Source: an uncultured Clostridia bacterium
GTDB taxonomy: Bacteria; Bacillota; Clostridia; Christensenellales; Borkfalkiaceae
DNA: 39,433 nt
Assembly: GCA_947631195.1 (NCBI GenBank)
Contig: CANRKK010000024.1
Location: 1-39,433, forward strand
Reading direction: 5' to 3'
The notes beneath the pieces are model-generated. The model had not been told where the DNA came from, made no database searches, and saw only the letters and a program-made list of their open reading frames with translations. Of the stretch, positions 1 to 7,054 are shown piece by piece; positions within the stretch are counted from its first letter, which is position 1; every line of letters starts with the position of its first letter. A program made the translations under genes and the position numbers.

Positions 1-183
1 GAACGCCTCGAAATTAGGAACGTTCTCGCGCAGGAAATGAGTATCGGAAAGTCGAGGTCAACGGCGACCTTCCACATTGAGTACGCGATCGACGGCGACT
101 ACTCCGAGAGCGACAAGCACCCGAAGTATGTTTCCGTAAAGGCACACGGAAATCAGCTTGACGCCGAATGGGTGACGTTTTGA
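1..183 (+). CDS. small early protein, 5'-truncated by window edge
   Basis: The reading frame is open from base 1 and stops with TGA at 181-183, leaving 60 C-terminal residues ending in DAEWVTF. It is a diverged copy of the complete 86-residue protein encoded near the other end of the window (39135-39395). The last 13 codons are identical in DNA, and upstream the two copies differ at scattered positions. If the genome is circular these are one gene seen twice, as two strain alleles; otherwise they are paralogues. The core phrase AQEMSIGxSRSTATF looks like a small helical DNA-binding or regulatory protein, but no family is recognised. It overlaps nothing and is followed after 10 nt by the next gene. 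Confidence 0.7.
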   Translation, partial: ERLEIRNVLAQEMSIGKSRSTATFHIEYAIDGDYSESDKHPKYVSVKAHGNQLDAEWVTF

Positions 184-221
184 GAGGTGCGCTATGAAGT
201 GGGAAGTCTTTTCAAACTATA
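145..221. repeat. 77-bp exact terminal-overlap repeat, left copy
   Basis: This segment is identical to 39357-39433, the last 77 bases of the window. Upstream of it the similarity continues with mismatches to base 1. The exact length of 77 and the position at the very end of the window fit an assembly-graph overlap on a circular or permuted molecule rather than a biological repeat. Confidence 0.85.
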
Positions 222-370
222 TCGGAGACAAGAAGTTTTATCACGTCGGGCGCAGGCTCCGCGAGAATGAACCGCTGCACAGCGGCAACGTCGAATATGC
301 CGGGGAACTGACAGACGACAAGGACGCGGCGGAAGCGCTCGCCAAGGAACTTAACGAAAAAGAGGAATAA
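194..370 (+). CDS. small acidic/basic mixed protein of 58 residues
   Basis: Starts at ATG 194, 10 nt after the previous stop, with a GAGAGGTG ribosome site. It ends in an acidic, lysine-rich helix (AKELNEKEE). The start MKWEVFSNYIGDKKFYHV resembles small phage proteins that modify or sense host factors, but no family can be assigned. Its first 28 bases recur at the right end of the window, supporting circular closure. It lies in the early transcription unit that begins beyond the right end. Confidence 0.6.
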   Translation: MKWEVFSNYIGDKKFYHVGRRLRENEPLHSGNVEYAGELTDDKDAAEALAKELNEKEE

Positions 371-376
371 GCCGAA

Positions 377-412
377 ACGCCGAAAGGCGTCCGCGGGAGC
401 CGACCTACCCGC
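377..412 (+). other. two adjacent short RNA hairpins upstream of the RHH gene
   Basis: The first hairpin is ACGCC (377-381) with a GAAA tetraloop closed by GGCGT (386-390), a GNRA-type loop. The second is GCGGG (393-397) with CCCGC (408-412). No U-tract follows, so it is not an ordinary terminator. It could be an mRNA-processing, stability or protein-binding element ahead of the regulator genes. Confidence 0.3.
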
Positions 413-453
413 GCCGATGAGGCAGGTCAAATATCGAAAGGAGGTGTAACAGA

Positions 454-627
454 ATGGGAAACGTTCACGGTGGTAAACAGTTCGGTGGCGAGAACAGAAA
501 GCGCATTACGGTTGTCGTTTCAAGCGCTATGCACGAGAAGCTGCTTGACTTTGCGAAAGCGGAGGAAAAGTCGGTCAGCGATATTGTGCGAGATTTGTTA
601 AAGGCGCATTTGGCGCAAAGGAGGTAA
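454..627 (+). CDS. ribbon-helix-helix (CopG/Arc-like) regulator
   Basis: 57 residues. Start ATG 454 is chosen because GAAAGGAGGTG lies 7 to 10 nt upstream. Residues 17-54 have the RHH pattern: a short strand (KRITVVVS), helix A (AMHEKLLDFAKAEEK), a serine turn (SVS) and helix B (DIVRDLLKAHLAQ). RHH proteins bind operator DNA as dimers through the paired strands. It sits directly before the XRE gene (1 nt gap), so the pair looks like the phage early regulatory pair. Its target operators could be the palindromes at 38601-38626 or 38763-38785; that is inference. Confidence 0.6.
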   Translation: MGNVHGGKQFGGENRKRITVVVSSAMHEKLLDFAKAEEKSVSDIVRDLLKAHLAQRR

Positions 628-628
628 T

Positions 629-1141
629 ATGGCAAATTTTCGAGAAATTCGAGAGGCGAAAGGTCTGCAAGCTCGGCAGGTGGCAGAAGCAGCGGGGATA
701 GATCCGTCTATGCTTTCGCGGTATGAAAACTATCGCGTCTTGCCTATCCCCGACGACTTCCGCAAGGTCTTGCAAGTTCTCGGGTGTGCTGCCTCGGACA
801 TTTATTCGCCCAACGAAGTGATTTTGCTTCCGGGAACGGTTGAAGTCAAGATGACAGGCGGGGCAAGGGTACACGCGGAGCCTTCCGAGTACAAAATGAC
901 CGTCCGCTTGGACAATGAGTGTCGCGCTACTCTCACAAGAGAGGTCTTACAGAAGTGCGGCTACAAGAGTATCGGCGCGTGGATCACCGCCTGCATTCGG
1001 CAGCTCAAAGAACGCTACGACGAGCTGCTGAAAGATGAGAAAAGAATTCCCACCGTACCTTGCGATAACGGCGGGACGTCAAAGAGTCAGTTAAACCACT
1101 ATGAAAGTTTAACTACTAATAGTATATCGCAAAAAATCTAA
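629..1141 (+). CDS. XRE-family (Cro/CI-like) transcriptional regulator
   Basis: 170 residues. Residues 1-60 form a helix-turn-helix domain: FREIREAKGLQARQVAEAAG, then a recognition helix IDPSMLSRYENYRVLPIPDDF. The C-terminal part (about 70-145) contains a second compact region with MTVRLDNECRATLTREVLQK and a basic helix, and lacks the SOS-cleavage LexA/CI peptidase signature. It is encoded inside the early operon rather than divergently, so it is more like an early autoregulator (Cro-like) than a classic CI repressor. Start ATG 629 has AAAGGAGG at 617-624. The last 60 bases turn A/T-rich. Confidence 0.75.
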   Translation: MANFREIREAKGLQARQVAEAAGIDPSMLSRYENYRVLPIPDDFRKVLQVLGCAASDIYSPNEVILLPGTVEVKMTGGARVHAEPSEYKMTVRLDNECRATLTREVLQKCGYKSIGAWITACIRQLKERYDELLKDEKRIPTVPCDNGGTSKSQLNHYESLTTNSISQKI

Positions 1142-1164
1142 AAAGTCAAGGAGAATTAAACACT

Positions 1165-1416
1165 ATGGAAAATTCACGTATCAGCTATTACAGACACGAT
1201 TTGAAAATCGCGGAACTCAAAAAGGAACTCATAGGCGAGGCTATCTCGGCAAGGCTTCAGTCCGGTGCCGTAACCTCGGACCAGCTCGTTACTCTCGCAG
1301 AGGTGTTGAAGGACGCCGAGGGCGCAGTCGAGTATAAGAGGGACAACCTCGAAAAGGCGCTTGCCGAAGAACGCGGCGAGGAGGGCGGCGAACCCGACGG
1401 TAAGGAGGGCAAATAA
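1165..1416 (+). CDS. small charged helical protein, function unknown
   Basis: 83 residues, highly charged and predicted helical throughout (LKKELIGEAISARLQ, EYKRDNLEKALAEERGEEGGE). Preceded by AAGGAG, and its stop overlaps the ATG of the Erf-like gene (TAATGG), so the two are translationally coupled. Proteins in this slot in Firmicutes phages are often accessory to recombination, but the sequence itself gives no family. Confidence 0.55.
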   Translation: MENSRISYYRHDLKIAELKKELIGEAISARLQSGAVTSDQLVTLAEVLKDAEGAVEYKRDNLEKALAEERGEEGGEPDGKEGK

Positions 1417-2042
1417 TGGAAGGGCAGAAGGTATGTCTTTACGAGAAGATACAGAACGTCCGCGCCGGGCTTGTCGAAGCGACTATCAAAAAGAGCGGAG
1501 TTATGGAAGGGCGCAGGGATAAACTCTATCTTGAACTCGCGGACTTCGTCGGTCAGCTCAATACCCTTATGAAGCGAGAGCGCATGACCGCGATCGTCAA
1601 CTTTACCGACGAGAACGCCACGCTTACGGCTTACGACTTCGACAGCGAGCAGACCTTGTCGATAACAAGTCCTATGCGCCAAGTGACAGTGAAGGGCTGC
1701 AACGAAATGCAGAACCTCGGGGCGGCCGAAACTTATCAGCGCCGCTATCTGTATATGGCTATGTTCGATATAGCGGAGAGCGATTTGCTGGACGGCGGAA
1801 AGCCGAGCGAGGACGACAGCGACGAAATTACGCCACCCACCGACGAACAGCTCAAAGAGGCGAAGGACCTCGGCATAGAGTTTGGACGCCTCGCTGCGTA
1901 CCTCAAAAAGAGCGTCGAGGATATATCCGGCGACGACTTAACAAAAGCCATTAAGGTCAAAAAAGAAGCCTTGGCGCGTAAGGCGGCAAAAGCCGAAGCC
2001 GAAAACGGAGGTCAAAATGAAAGTACAGTTCAACCCGAATAA
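1416..2042 (+). CDS. erf: Erf-like single-strand annealing protein
   Basis: 208 residues. The diagnostic stretch is residues 102-127: GAAETYQRRYLYMAMFDIAE followed by the acidic SDLLDGG. This is the conserved ERF-superfamily block, where GSA.TY..RY.L...F.IAE precedes D.D. The C-terminus is lysine/glutamate-rich and flexible. ERF proteins anneal complementary single strands during phage recombination and replication. The next gene is a PD-(D/E)XK exonuclease starting 26 nt before this stop, the classic exonuclease/annealase pairing, here in the order annealase then nuclease. Confidence 0.75.
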   Translation: MEGQKVCLYEKIQNVRAGLVEATIKKSGVMEGRRDKLYLELADFVGQLNTLMKRERMTAIVNFTDENATLTAYDFDSEQTLSITSPMRQVTVKGCNEMQNLGAAETYQRRYLYMAMFDIAESDLLDGGKPSEDDSDEITPPTDEQLKEAKDLGIEFGRLAAYLKKSVEDISGDDLTKAIKVKKEALARKAAKAEAENGGQNESTVQPE

Positions 2043-2916
2043 CCACACCTATACGATAGGTGACAGGCGCCTCATAAGCGTTACGACGCTGCTTAAAAAG
2101 CACGGTCTTACTCCCGACTACTCGGCGGTAAGCGACGAGGTGCTGAAGCGCGCGGCGGACAAAGGCGTCGCTATCCACGAGGAAATCGAGGACTATATCA
2201 AGCGCGGCTATTCCGGCTTCACACAAGAGTTCTTGGACTTTTTGGGTATTTGCGACAGCCTCGGCTTCGAGCCTCTCGAGAGCGAGGTCATCCTGCCCGA
2301 CGGCGATCTGACGGAGGAAGAAGCGGACGCGCTCTTGTATGCGGGAACGGCGGACATTATCGGCAAGATAGGCGACGAGAGCGTTCTCGTGGACGTCAAG
2401 AGCACGGCAAAGGTGGACAGGCGTTCCTACGCTTGGCAGCTGTCCCTTTACGAGAGAGCAAGCGGGCGCAAGTTCGACCGCCTCTACATATTCCACCTTG
2501 GCGCAAAGTCCGAGGCTATCCCCATTGAGCGTATTCCCGCCGAAAATATCGACCGTCTGCTCGAGTGCGAGAGAAAGGGCGAGATCTACTCCGAGCCGGG
2601 GCTTGTTGTTCCGTCGGAGTTGCTCGCAAGGGCGCAGGAAGCGGAGAACGAACTCATCCGCGCCGAGCAGGCGAAGAAGGAAGCCGAGATCACCGCGAAA
2701 GAGTATCGCGCCAAGCTCTATGAGATTATGGATAAGCAGATGATAAAGAGTTTTGAAACGCCGGACAAGCGTATGCTCATTACCTGTGTCGCTCCGTCTA
2801 CGAAGCAAACTCTCGACACCACGCGTCTGAAGGCAGAGTTGCCCGACGTCGCAGAAAAATATACAAAAACGACCACGACTGCGGGCTACGTCAAGGTAAC
2901 CATTCGGGAGGGATAG
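2017..2916 (+). CDS. PD-(D/E)XK exonuclease (RecB/Cas4-like)
   Basis: 299 residues. Visible nuclease motifs are E90 in the helix before GTADII (D113 as the first metal ligand), VDVKS (D126-x-K128) and QLSLYE (Q141-x3-Y145), which is the RecB/Cas4-type ordering. An N-terminal helical region with GVAIHEEIEDYI (residues 50-61) supplies the His often seen in this family. A coiled coil follows at about 205-235 (EAENELIRAEQAKKEAEI), then a small beta-rich tail. It should degrade dsDNA ends to generate single strands for the Erf-like partner encoded immediately upstream. It overlaps that gene by 26 nt. Confidence 0.75.
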   Translation: MKVQFNPNNHTYTIGDRRLISVTTLLKKHGLTPDYSAVSDEVLKRAADKGVAIHEEIEDYIKRGYSGFTQEFLDFLGICDSLGFEPLESEVILPDGDLTEEEADALLYAGTADIIGKIGDESVLVDVKSTAKVDRRSYAWQLSLYERASGRKFDRLYIFHLGAKSEAIPIERIPAENIDRLLECERKGEIYSEPGLVVPSELLARAQEAENELIRAEQAKKEAEITAKEYRAKLYEIMDKQMIKSFETPDKRMLITCVAPSTKQTLDTTRLKAELPDVAEKYTKTTTTAGYVKVTIREG

Positions 2917-2917
2917 A

Positions 2918-3502
2918 ATGGCGAGCGTTATAGGCGAATTTGAATGTAAGTTTGAAAACTGCTTGGCGGACGCCGACGGTTCGCTCGTCCTCTCTGTTCG
3001 CGTTCCCAACGGCGAAACATTCGCCGCAAGGCAAACGGTCGCTGCGATACGAACAGGGCTTGCAAGTGGCAAAGAACGGCTCAAAATGGCGTTCGGTTGG
3101 CATACGGAGAAGCGGAGCCTTAACGCAAACAGCTATTTCCACGTTCTTGTCGATAAAATCGCAAAGGCGCTGAATATCGGCGCGGACGAGGCTAAAGTCA
3201 AAATGGTCCTCGAATACGGCACGATCGCTACGGAGGGCGGCGAGCAACTCATTGTCGCTCTTCCGAAAAGCGCCAAGGTCGAGGCGTATTACCCATACGC
3301 AAAATGGATAGGCGATTTCGTCGCCAAGAACGGACAAAAGTACAGTCAATATCTCTTTTACAAACAAACACACACCCTCGACAAAGCCGAAATGAAGCGG
3401 CTCATCGACGGTGTGATCTACGAGGCAAAGGAACTCGGTATCGAAACAAGGACACCCGACGAACTTGCAAGCCTCATTGAAAATTGGGAGGGCGCTCAAT
3501 GA
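2918..3502 (+). CDS. NinB-like phage recombination protein
   Basis: 194 residues. Two blocks match a widespread phage family usually found between annealase and HNH/SSB genes: TEKRSLNANSYFHVLVDKIA (residues 63-82) and the C-terminal TLDKAEMKRLIDGVIYEAKE with LGIETRTPDEL. This resembles the NinB group of the lambda nin region, whose members bind ssDNA and act as recombination mediators; the assignment is by pattern only. It begins 1 nt after the exonuclease stop, and its own stop overlaps the HNH start (ATGA). Annotations of similar proteins also use 'putative HNHc nuclease', but no HNH residues are visible here. Confidence 0.5.
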   Translation: MASVIGEFECKFENCLADADGSLVLSVRVPNGETFAARQTVAAIRTGLASGKERLKMAFGWHTEKRSLNANSYFHVLVDKIAKALNIGADEAKVKMVLEYGTIATEGGEQLIVALPKSAKVEAYYPYAKWIGDFVAKNGQKYSQYLFYKQTHTLDKAEMKRLIDGVIYEAKELGIETRTPDELASLIENWEGAQ

Positions 3503-3795
3503 ACAAACGAACAAAGGCTTGCGCCATAAGCCACGAGGTCAAGTGTGCTGTCTACAAGCGCGACTGGGGACTGTGTATTTTTTGCGGGAACCCGGGACTG
3601 CCCGAAGCGCATTATATTCCGCGCTCGCACGGCGGACTTGGTATCGAGCAGAACATTCTCACAGTCTGCCCGCGCTGCCACCGAAGGCTCGACCAAACGC
3701 CCGAAAGGGGCAAGCTCTTGCAGTTTGCCAAGGAGCACCTCGAATTGTGGTATCCGGGCTTTCCGGACGCCGAAAGAATTTATCACAAGGAGTAA
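3499..3795 (+). CDS. HNH endonuclease
   Basis: 98 residues from ATG 3499, overlapping the preceding stop in an ATGA. Two CxxC pairs (CIFC and CPRC) would hold a structural zinc. AHYIPRSHGGLG carries the catalytic His, NILTVCPRCHRRLDQ completes the HNH fold with Asn and the third His, and the trailing helix is PERGKLLQFAKEHLE. Small free-standing HNH proteins in phages act in packaging (near terminase), recombination or homing. The replication/recombination context here favours DNA repair or recombination, but nothing in the sequence proves the substrate. Confidence 0.8.
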   Translation: MNKRTKACAISHEVKCAVYKRDWGLCIFCGNPGLPEAHYIPRSHGGLGIEQNILTVCPRCHRRLDQTPERGKLLQFAKEHLELWYPGFPDAERIYHKE

Positions 3796-3801
3796 AAAAC
3801 T

Positions 3802-4224
3802 ATGAACAAGATATTTTTAATCGGGAACCTTACGCGGGACCCCGAAATGGCGAGCACGTCAAGCGGGAAAGGGGTGTGCAAATTCTCCCTCGCAGTGAAC
3901 CGTGCCTTTGCGAACGCGAACGGCGAGAGGGAGTGCGACTTCTTCGACGTTGTCGTATGGGGCGCCCTTGGCGATAACTGCGGCAAGTATTTAGAGAAGG
4001 GCAAGAAGGTAGGTATTGTCGGCAGGCTGCAAACGCGCACCTATCAGACCGAACGCGGCGAGAACAGGAAAGTAACGGAAATCGTCGCGGACGAGGTCGA
4101 GTTTTTAAGTCCGCGCGATCAGACTCCGGCAGAGCCAAAAGCAGCGCCGCAACAGGCAAAAAAGAACGGTGGAAAGTCGCTTCTTGAATTGGAGCCTGTC
4201 GACGATGACGACTTGCCGTTTTGA
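3802..4224 (+). CDS. ssb: single-stranded DNA-binding protein
   Basis: 140 residues. The OB fold is recognisable from MNKIFLIGNLTRDPEM, CKFSLAVNRAF, CDFFDVVVWGALGDNC, KYLEKGKKVGIVGRLQTRTY and the VADEVEFL strand. A flexible Ala/Gln/Pro linker and the acidic C-terminal tip DDDDLPF, which docks host replication partners, complete a normal-length bacterial-type SSB. Preceded by AAGGAG. Works with the annealase, exonuclease and initiator encoded around it. Confidence 0.95.
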   Translation: MNKIFLIGNLTRDPEMASTSSGKGVCKFSLAVNRAFANANGERECDFFDVVVWGALGDNCGKYLEKGKKVGIVGRLQTRTYQTERGENRKVTEIVADEVEFLSPRDQTPAEPKAAPQQAKKNGGKSLLELEPVDDDDLPF

Positions 4225-4235
4225 GGGGGTGGGGT

Positions 4236-4436
4236 ATGAAAAGTACAATGACGACCGAGGAAATAACAGCCGAAATAGAGCGGCTTAAAGCCTCGCCTTA
4301 CGTCAAACTCGCAAAGAGCGTCGAGAACAAGGCTTTGCGCCAGAAGCTGTATAATCTCCGCTCTCTCGATAAGCGCGGGCGCGCTATCGCGGCAGTTATG
4401 GGGCTGAAGTTCGACGAGGTCCCGAAGGAGGGGTGA
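4236..4436 (+). CDS. small helical protein between SSB and initiator
   Basis: 66 residues starting at ATG 4236. An in-frame TTG at 4221 overlaps the ssb stop, but GGGGGTGGGG just before the ATG is the better ribosome site. The protein is helical and basic (EITAEIERLKASPYVKLAKS, RQKLYNLRSLDKRGRAIAAV) with no recognised family. Tight spacing (1 nt) to the replication gene suggests an accessory replication role, by context only. Confidence 0.6.
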   Translation: MKSTMTTEEITAEIERLKASPYVKLAKSVENKALRQKLYNLRSLDKRGRAIAAVMGLKFDEVPKEG

Positions 4437-4437
4437 T

Positions 4438-5169
4438 ATGGCAGAGCGCAGAATGTTTGCAAAGTCGATAATCGACAGCGACGCGTTCCTCGATATGCCG
4501 CTCTCGGCGCAGGCGCTTTACTTCCACCTTTCAATGCGCGCGGACGATGAGGGCTTCGTAGGAAACCCGAAACGCATTCGGTCTATGATAGGTGCGTCCG
4601 AGGACGATCTGAAACTCTTAATCGCCAAGCGGTTCCTGCTGACGTTTGAAAGCGGCGTGGTGGTTATCAAGCACTGGCGGATACACAATTACATTCAAAA
4701 CGACCGCTGCAAGCCGACGACCTACGTCGAGGAAAAATTGACGCTCGGGCTTGACGACAAGAAGGCTTACACCGAAATCGAAAGAGCCTCTCAACCGCTG
4801 GATACAAAATGTATCCAAAGTGGAAGCAAAATGTATCCACAGGTTAGTATAGGTAAGGTTAGTATAGCAGAGAGTAGTTTAGTAGAAGAAGTAAGTAAGA
4901 AAGAAAGTAAAGAAAGAGATATTAACTCTACACAGGCGCGCGTGCGCGAGAGTTACGAGGACATAATGAACGATATGTGCGTCGCAGATATTGTCCGTCC
5001 GAAACTGTGGGAGTTTATCCAACATTGCCAGCTCAACGGCAAGACGCTTACCAACAGTAAGCTGGCGGACATTCTCATTCGCTTGGACTTTCAGAGCGGC
5101 GACGACGATATGGCGAAAATCGAAACGCTTAACAACGCCATAAACGGCGGTTATTACGACATTCGGTAA
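4438..5169 (+). CDS. replication initiator / replisome organizer
   Basis: 243 residues. Residues 1-100 match the winged-helix N-terminal domain of Firmicutes phage replisome organizers: RRMFAKSIIDSDAFLDMPLS, AQALYFHLSMRADDEGFVGN, PKRIRSMIGASEDDLKLLI, then VVVIKHWRIHNYIQNDRCKP. A low-complexity Ser/Glu/Lys linker (about 135-165) follows, encoded by A/T-rich repeated DNA. The C-terminal domain (about 170-243) could contact the helicase loader. Proteins of this type bind iterons inside their own gene and recruit the host helicase. No phage helicase or loader gene is visible, so host DnaB/DnaC-type proteins are probably recruited. Confidence 0.75.
   Translation: MAERRMFAKSIIDSDAFLDMPLSAQALYFHLSMRADDEGFVGNPKRIRSMIGASEDDLKLLIAKRFLLTFESGVVVIKHWRIHNYIQNDRCKPTTYVEEKLTLGLDDKKAYTEIERASQPLDTKCIQSGSKMYPQVSIGKVSIAESSLVEEVSKKESKERDINSTQARVRESYEDIMNDMCVADIVRPKLWEFIQHCQLNGKTLTNSKLADILIRLDFQSGDDDMAKIETLNNAINGGYYDIR
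4800..4935. other. candidate replication origin inside the initiator gene
   Basis: This A/T-rich stretch contains two copies of CAAAATGTATCCA (4805-4817, 4827-4839; period 22) and two copies of GGTTAGTATA (4842-4851, 4857-4866; period 15), then purine-rich GTAAGTAAGAAAGAAAGTAA. The first repeat also lies in the dyad GATAC-AAAAT-GTATC. Origins within the initiator gene are established for lambda O and several Firmicutes phages. That these are iterons is inference from base composition and repetition. Confidence 0.45.
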
Positions 5170-5184
5170 AGGAGCGAAATCACT

Positions 5185-5874
5185 ATGAAAGCAACAAAGA
5201 TAGACTGGTGCGACTGCACCGTGAACCCGGTTGTGGGCTGCCCGAATAGCTGCGAGTATTGTTACGGACGAGTGCTTAACGATCGCTTCCATTTCGTCCC
5301 CGACTGGGACAAGCCGGAGTTCTTCCCGGATAGGCTCGGGCAATTCGAGGGTGTAACGACAAGAGCAAAGAGCATTTTTATCGACAGTATGTCTGATATA
5401 GGCTGCTGGAACTACGAGTGGTTTAAGGCGACTATGGACGCGTCGCAGGGAAACTTGAAACACAATTACATAGCGCTTACCAAGCGCCCGGAACGCCTTT
5501 TGAAAATGCGCAACAAATATGCGTTCGATATCGGCAAAACGCTTAAAAACACGTTCCTCGGCGCGACAGTAACAAGCGGCGTGTTGCTCAACGAAGCCTA
5601 TTACCTTATGGACTTTTTGAGTATCGAGCCGCTGCTTGGTCCGCTGAACCCCGACGCGCTTTACGAGCTGCTCCGCCAAAGTTACATTAAGGTGCTTATC
5701 GTGGGCGCGGAAACAGGGCGACGCGCGGGTAAGGTCATTCCGGAGCGCAAATGGGTGGACGACATAGTATGTGCCGCGGATAGGTACGGAACTCCGATAT
5801 TTATGAAGGGCAGCCTTCGCGCGCTTATGGGCGACGACTTCCGGCAGGACAGGCTGCCGTGGGAGGTGAAGTGA
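5185..5874 (+). CDS. Gp37/Gp68-family (DUF5131) radical-SAM-like protein
   Basis: 229 residues. The N-terminus IDWCDCTVNPVVGCPNSCEY then CYGR contains C-x3-C-x2-C, the usual radical-SAM cluster-binding spacing. Other family features are the SIFIDSMSDIG block, the ALTKRPERLLKM strand-helix, LGATVTSG, LSIEPLLGPL and LIVGAETGRRAGKV near the C-terminus. These match the phage Gp37/Gp68 family, whose reaction is not established to my knowledge. It stands 15 nt after the replication gene with its own AAAGGAG site and could modify a nucleic-acid base or a host metabolite; that is speculation. Confidence 0.75.
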   Translation: MKATKIDWCDCTVNPVVGCPNSCEYCYGRVLNDRFHFVPDWDKPEFFPDRLGQFEGVTTRAKSIFIDSMSDIGCWNYEWFKATMDASQGNLKHNYIALTKRPERLLKMRNKYAFDIGKTLKNTFLGATVTSGVLLNEAYYLMDFLSIEPLLGPLNPDALYELLRQSYIKVLIVGAETGRRAGKVIPERKWVDDIVCAADRYGTPIFMKGSLRALMGDDFRQDRLPWEVK

Positions 5875-5876
5875 AA

Positions 5877-6242
5877 ATGGACGTAATCAAAACAACCGAC
5901 GAGTATATGAAATCAAGGCTCCGCAAATTCAGCAAGGACGAGCTTATAGAAGCTCTGCTTGCCTTGGGATATGGGACCGTAGACAGTATTGTCAACAAGT
6001 GCGAATTTGACCGTATGGCAAAAGAGCACAAGCAAAGAGAACAGAGCGAGCAACAATTCCTCGCAGAGAAGGAAGAGCTGAATAAGTGTATTGCGTCTTA
6101 TAATTCGCTGGCAAAAAAGGCGCGCGAGGAAGGCTTAACCGCGCTATCCTTGGAGGACGTAAACAAAATGCGCGCTCTGTTGGATAAGATAGATAAAATT
6201 CAAAAAAGGTGGCGAGAGGATGAAAGACTATACCTTAAGTGA
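5877..6242 (+). CDS. coiled-coil protein of unknown function
   Basis: 121 residues from ATG 5877. In-frame GTG codons at 5859 and 5871 exist, but GGGAGGTGA (5861-5869) sits at the right distance only for the ATG. Mostly helical: SRLRKFSKDELIEALLALG, then EREQSEQQFLAEKEELNK-like heptads and a final KIDKIQKRW helix. No family recognised. It overlaps the next gene by 23 nt. Confidence 0.6.
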   Translation: MDVIKTTDEYMKSRLRKFSKDELIEALLALGYGTVDSIVNKCEFDRMAKEHKQREQSEQQFLAEKEELNKCIASYNSLAKKAREEGLTALSLEDVNKMRALLDKIDKIQKRWREDERLYLK

Positions 6243-6561
6243 GGTTATGGCGCGCTGCTCAAAGTTGATAGAGAAGTACGGCGCGGAGAACGCCTGCGAT
6301 TATTGCAGAGATGACGAAGAATTGTACGATTTTTGCAACGAGAAACTTTCCGACATTCCTTGCGAATGGAAGCTGACGTTTGACCCCGAGCCGCGCGACA
6401 TTATGGAGCTTCCGTGCAAGCAAACTATGAAAGTAGACGATAGTCCGACATTTTGGAATGTTTTCTTTCGTAGCAAATACGGCGTCGATTTTCAGTTTTT
6501 TATGGACGAAGCCAAGGCGGACGAGTTCTTGGCAGAATTAAAGGAGGATAAATCAAATTGA
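6220..6561 (+). CDS. small cysteine-containing phage protein
   Basis: 113 residues with GAERGEG-type ribosome site (GGCGAGAGG). Contains CDYC and a further Cys at DFCNE, which could hold a metal but do not form a standard zinc finger. The C-terminus (VFFRSKYGVDFQFFMDEAKA) is a beta-alpha element. The stop overlaps the TTG start of the next gene. Function unknown. Confidence 0.6.
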   Translation: MKDYTLSEVMARCSKLIEKYGAENACDYCRDDEELYDFCNEKLSDIPCEWKLTFDPEPRDIMELPCKQTMKVDDSPTFWNVFFRSKYGVDFQFFMDEAKADEFLAELKEDKSN

Positions 6562-6848
6562 GGCAGAAATGCATATTTAACAAATTTAACGGTATTCGCT
6601 TGCGAGAATTACCCGAACTTATAAATCATTATATGCAAGCGAAAAAGCTTGATGAGCTTTATTTAAGGTTTAACACAGCAGCGCTATCCGAAACAGACGT
6701 AGAGTATTTTGCGGAAGGAGGACGCGCGAACGGCAATGGGCGGTTTTTTATAGGGGACCAAGAGGTTTCAAAAGAGGTGTATGAGGAGTATTTGCGCCGA
6801 GATTGCAGGCTACTGATAATGGAATTTGGAGAGGAGGAACAGCAATGA
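6558..6848 (+). CDS. small unknown protein, TTG start
   Basis: 96 residues. Start TTG 6558 overlaps the previous stop TGA and is served by AAGGAGG at 6541-6547; no in-frame ATG lies near. The sequence LRELPELINHYMQAKKLDEL is a helical pair; the rest mixes strands with an acidic tail. Local DNA is A/T-richer than the structural region. Its stop overlaps the AbrB-like start. Confidence 0.5.
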   Translation: MRQKCIFNKFNGIRLRELPELINHYMQAKKLDELYLRFNTAALSETDVEYFAEGGRANGNGRFFIGDQEVSKEVYEEYLRRDCRLLIMEFGEEEQQ

Positions 6849-7054
6849 GCGCGGGAATAGGAACGGTTACGAAGATAGATCCGCAGGGTCGGCTGCACAT
6901 ACCGAAAGACGTTATGGGTGTGCTGGGGCTGAATAAAAATTCGCCTGTAATAGTTACGCTCGACCTCGAGGAGGGCGGCTTTATCAAGATTTACCCGGCG
7001 GGAGAGTTTTTGGATGCACAAACAATAGAAACCTTAAAGGAGTTAAAAGAATGA
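6845..7054 (+). CDS. AbrB/SpoVT-like swapped-hairpin DNA-binding protein
   Basis: 69 residues from ATG 6845, overlapping the preceding TGA. GTVTKIDPQGRLHIPKDVMG with VLGLNKNSPVIVTL is the canonical AbrB motif: strand, D-x-x-GR-x-x-IP, a helix, then a second strand. Such proteins bind A/T-rich DNA as dimers; a host AbrB homologue governs transition-state genes in Bacillus. Here it is a probable phage transcription regulator in the early region. Its stop overlaps the next start by 4 nt. Confidence 0.8.
   Translation: MSAGIGTVTKIDPQGRLHIPKDVMGVLGLNKNSPVIVTLDLEEGGFIKIYPAGEFLDAQTIETLKELKE

Noticed and set aside
1957-3084. 375-codon minus-strand frame
   Set aside because: Lies antisense to the exonuclease and NinB-like genes, which have clear motifs; explained by codon bias.
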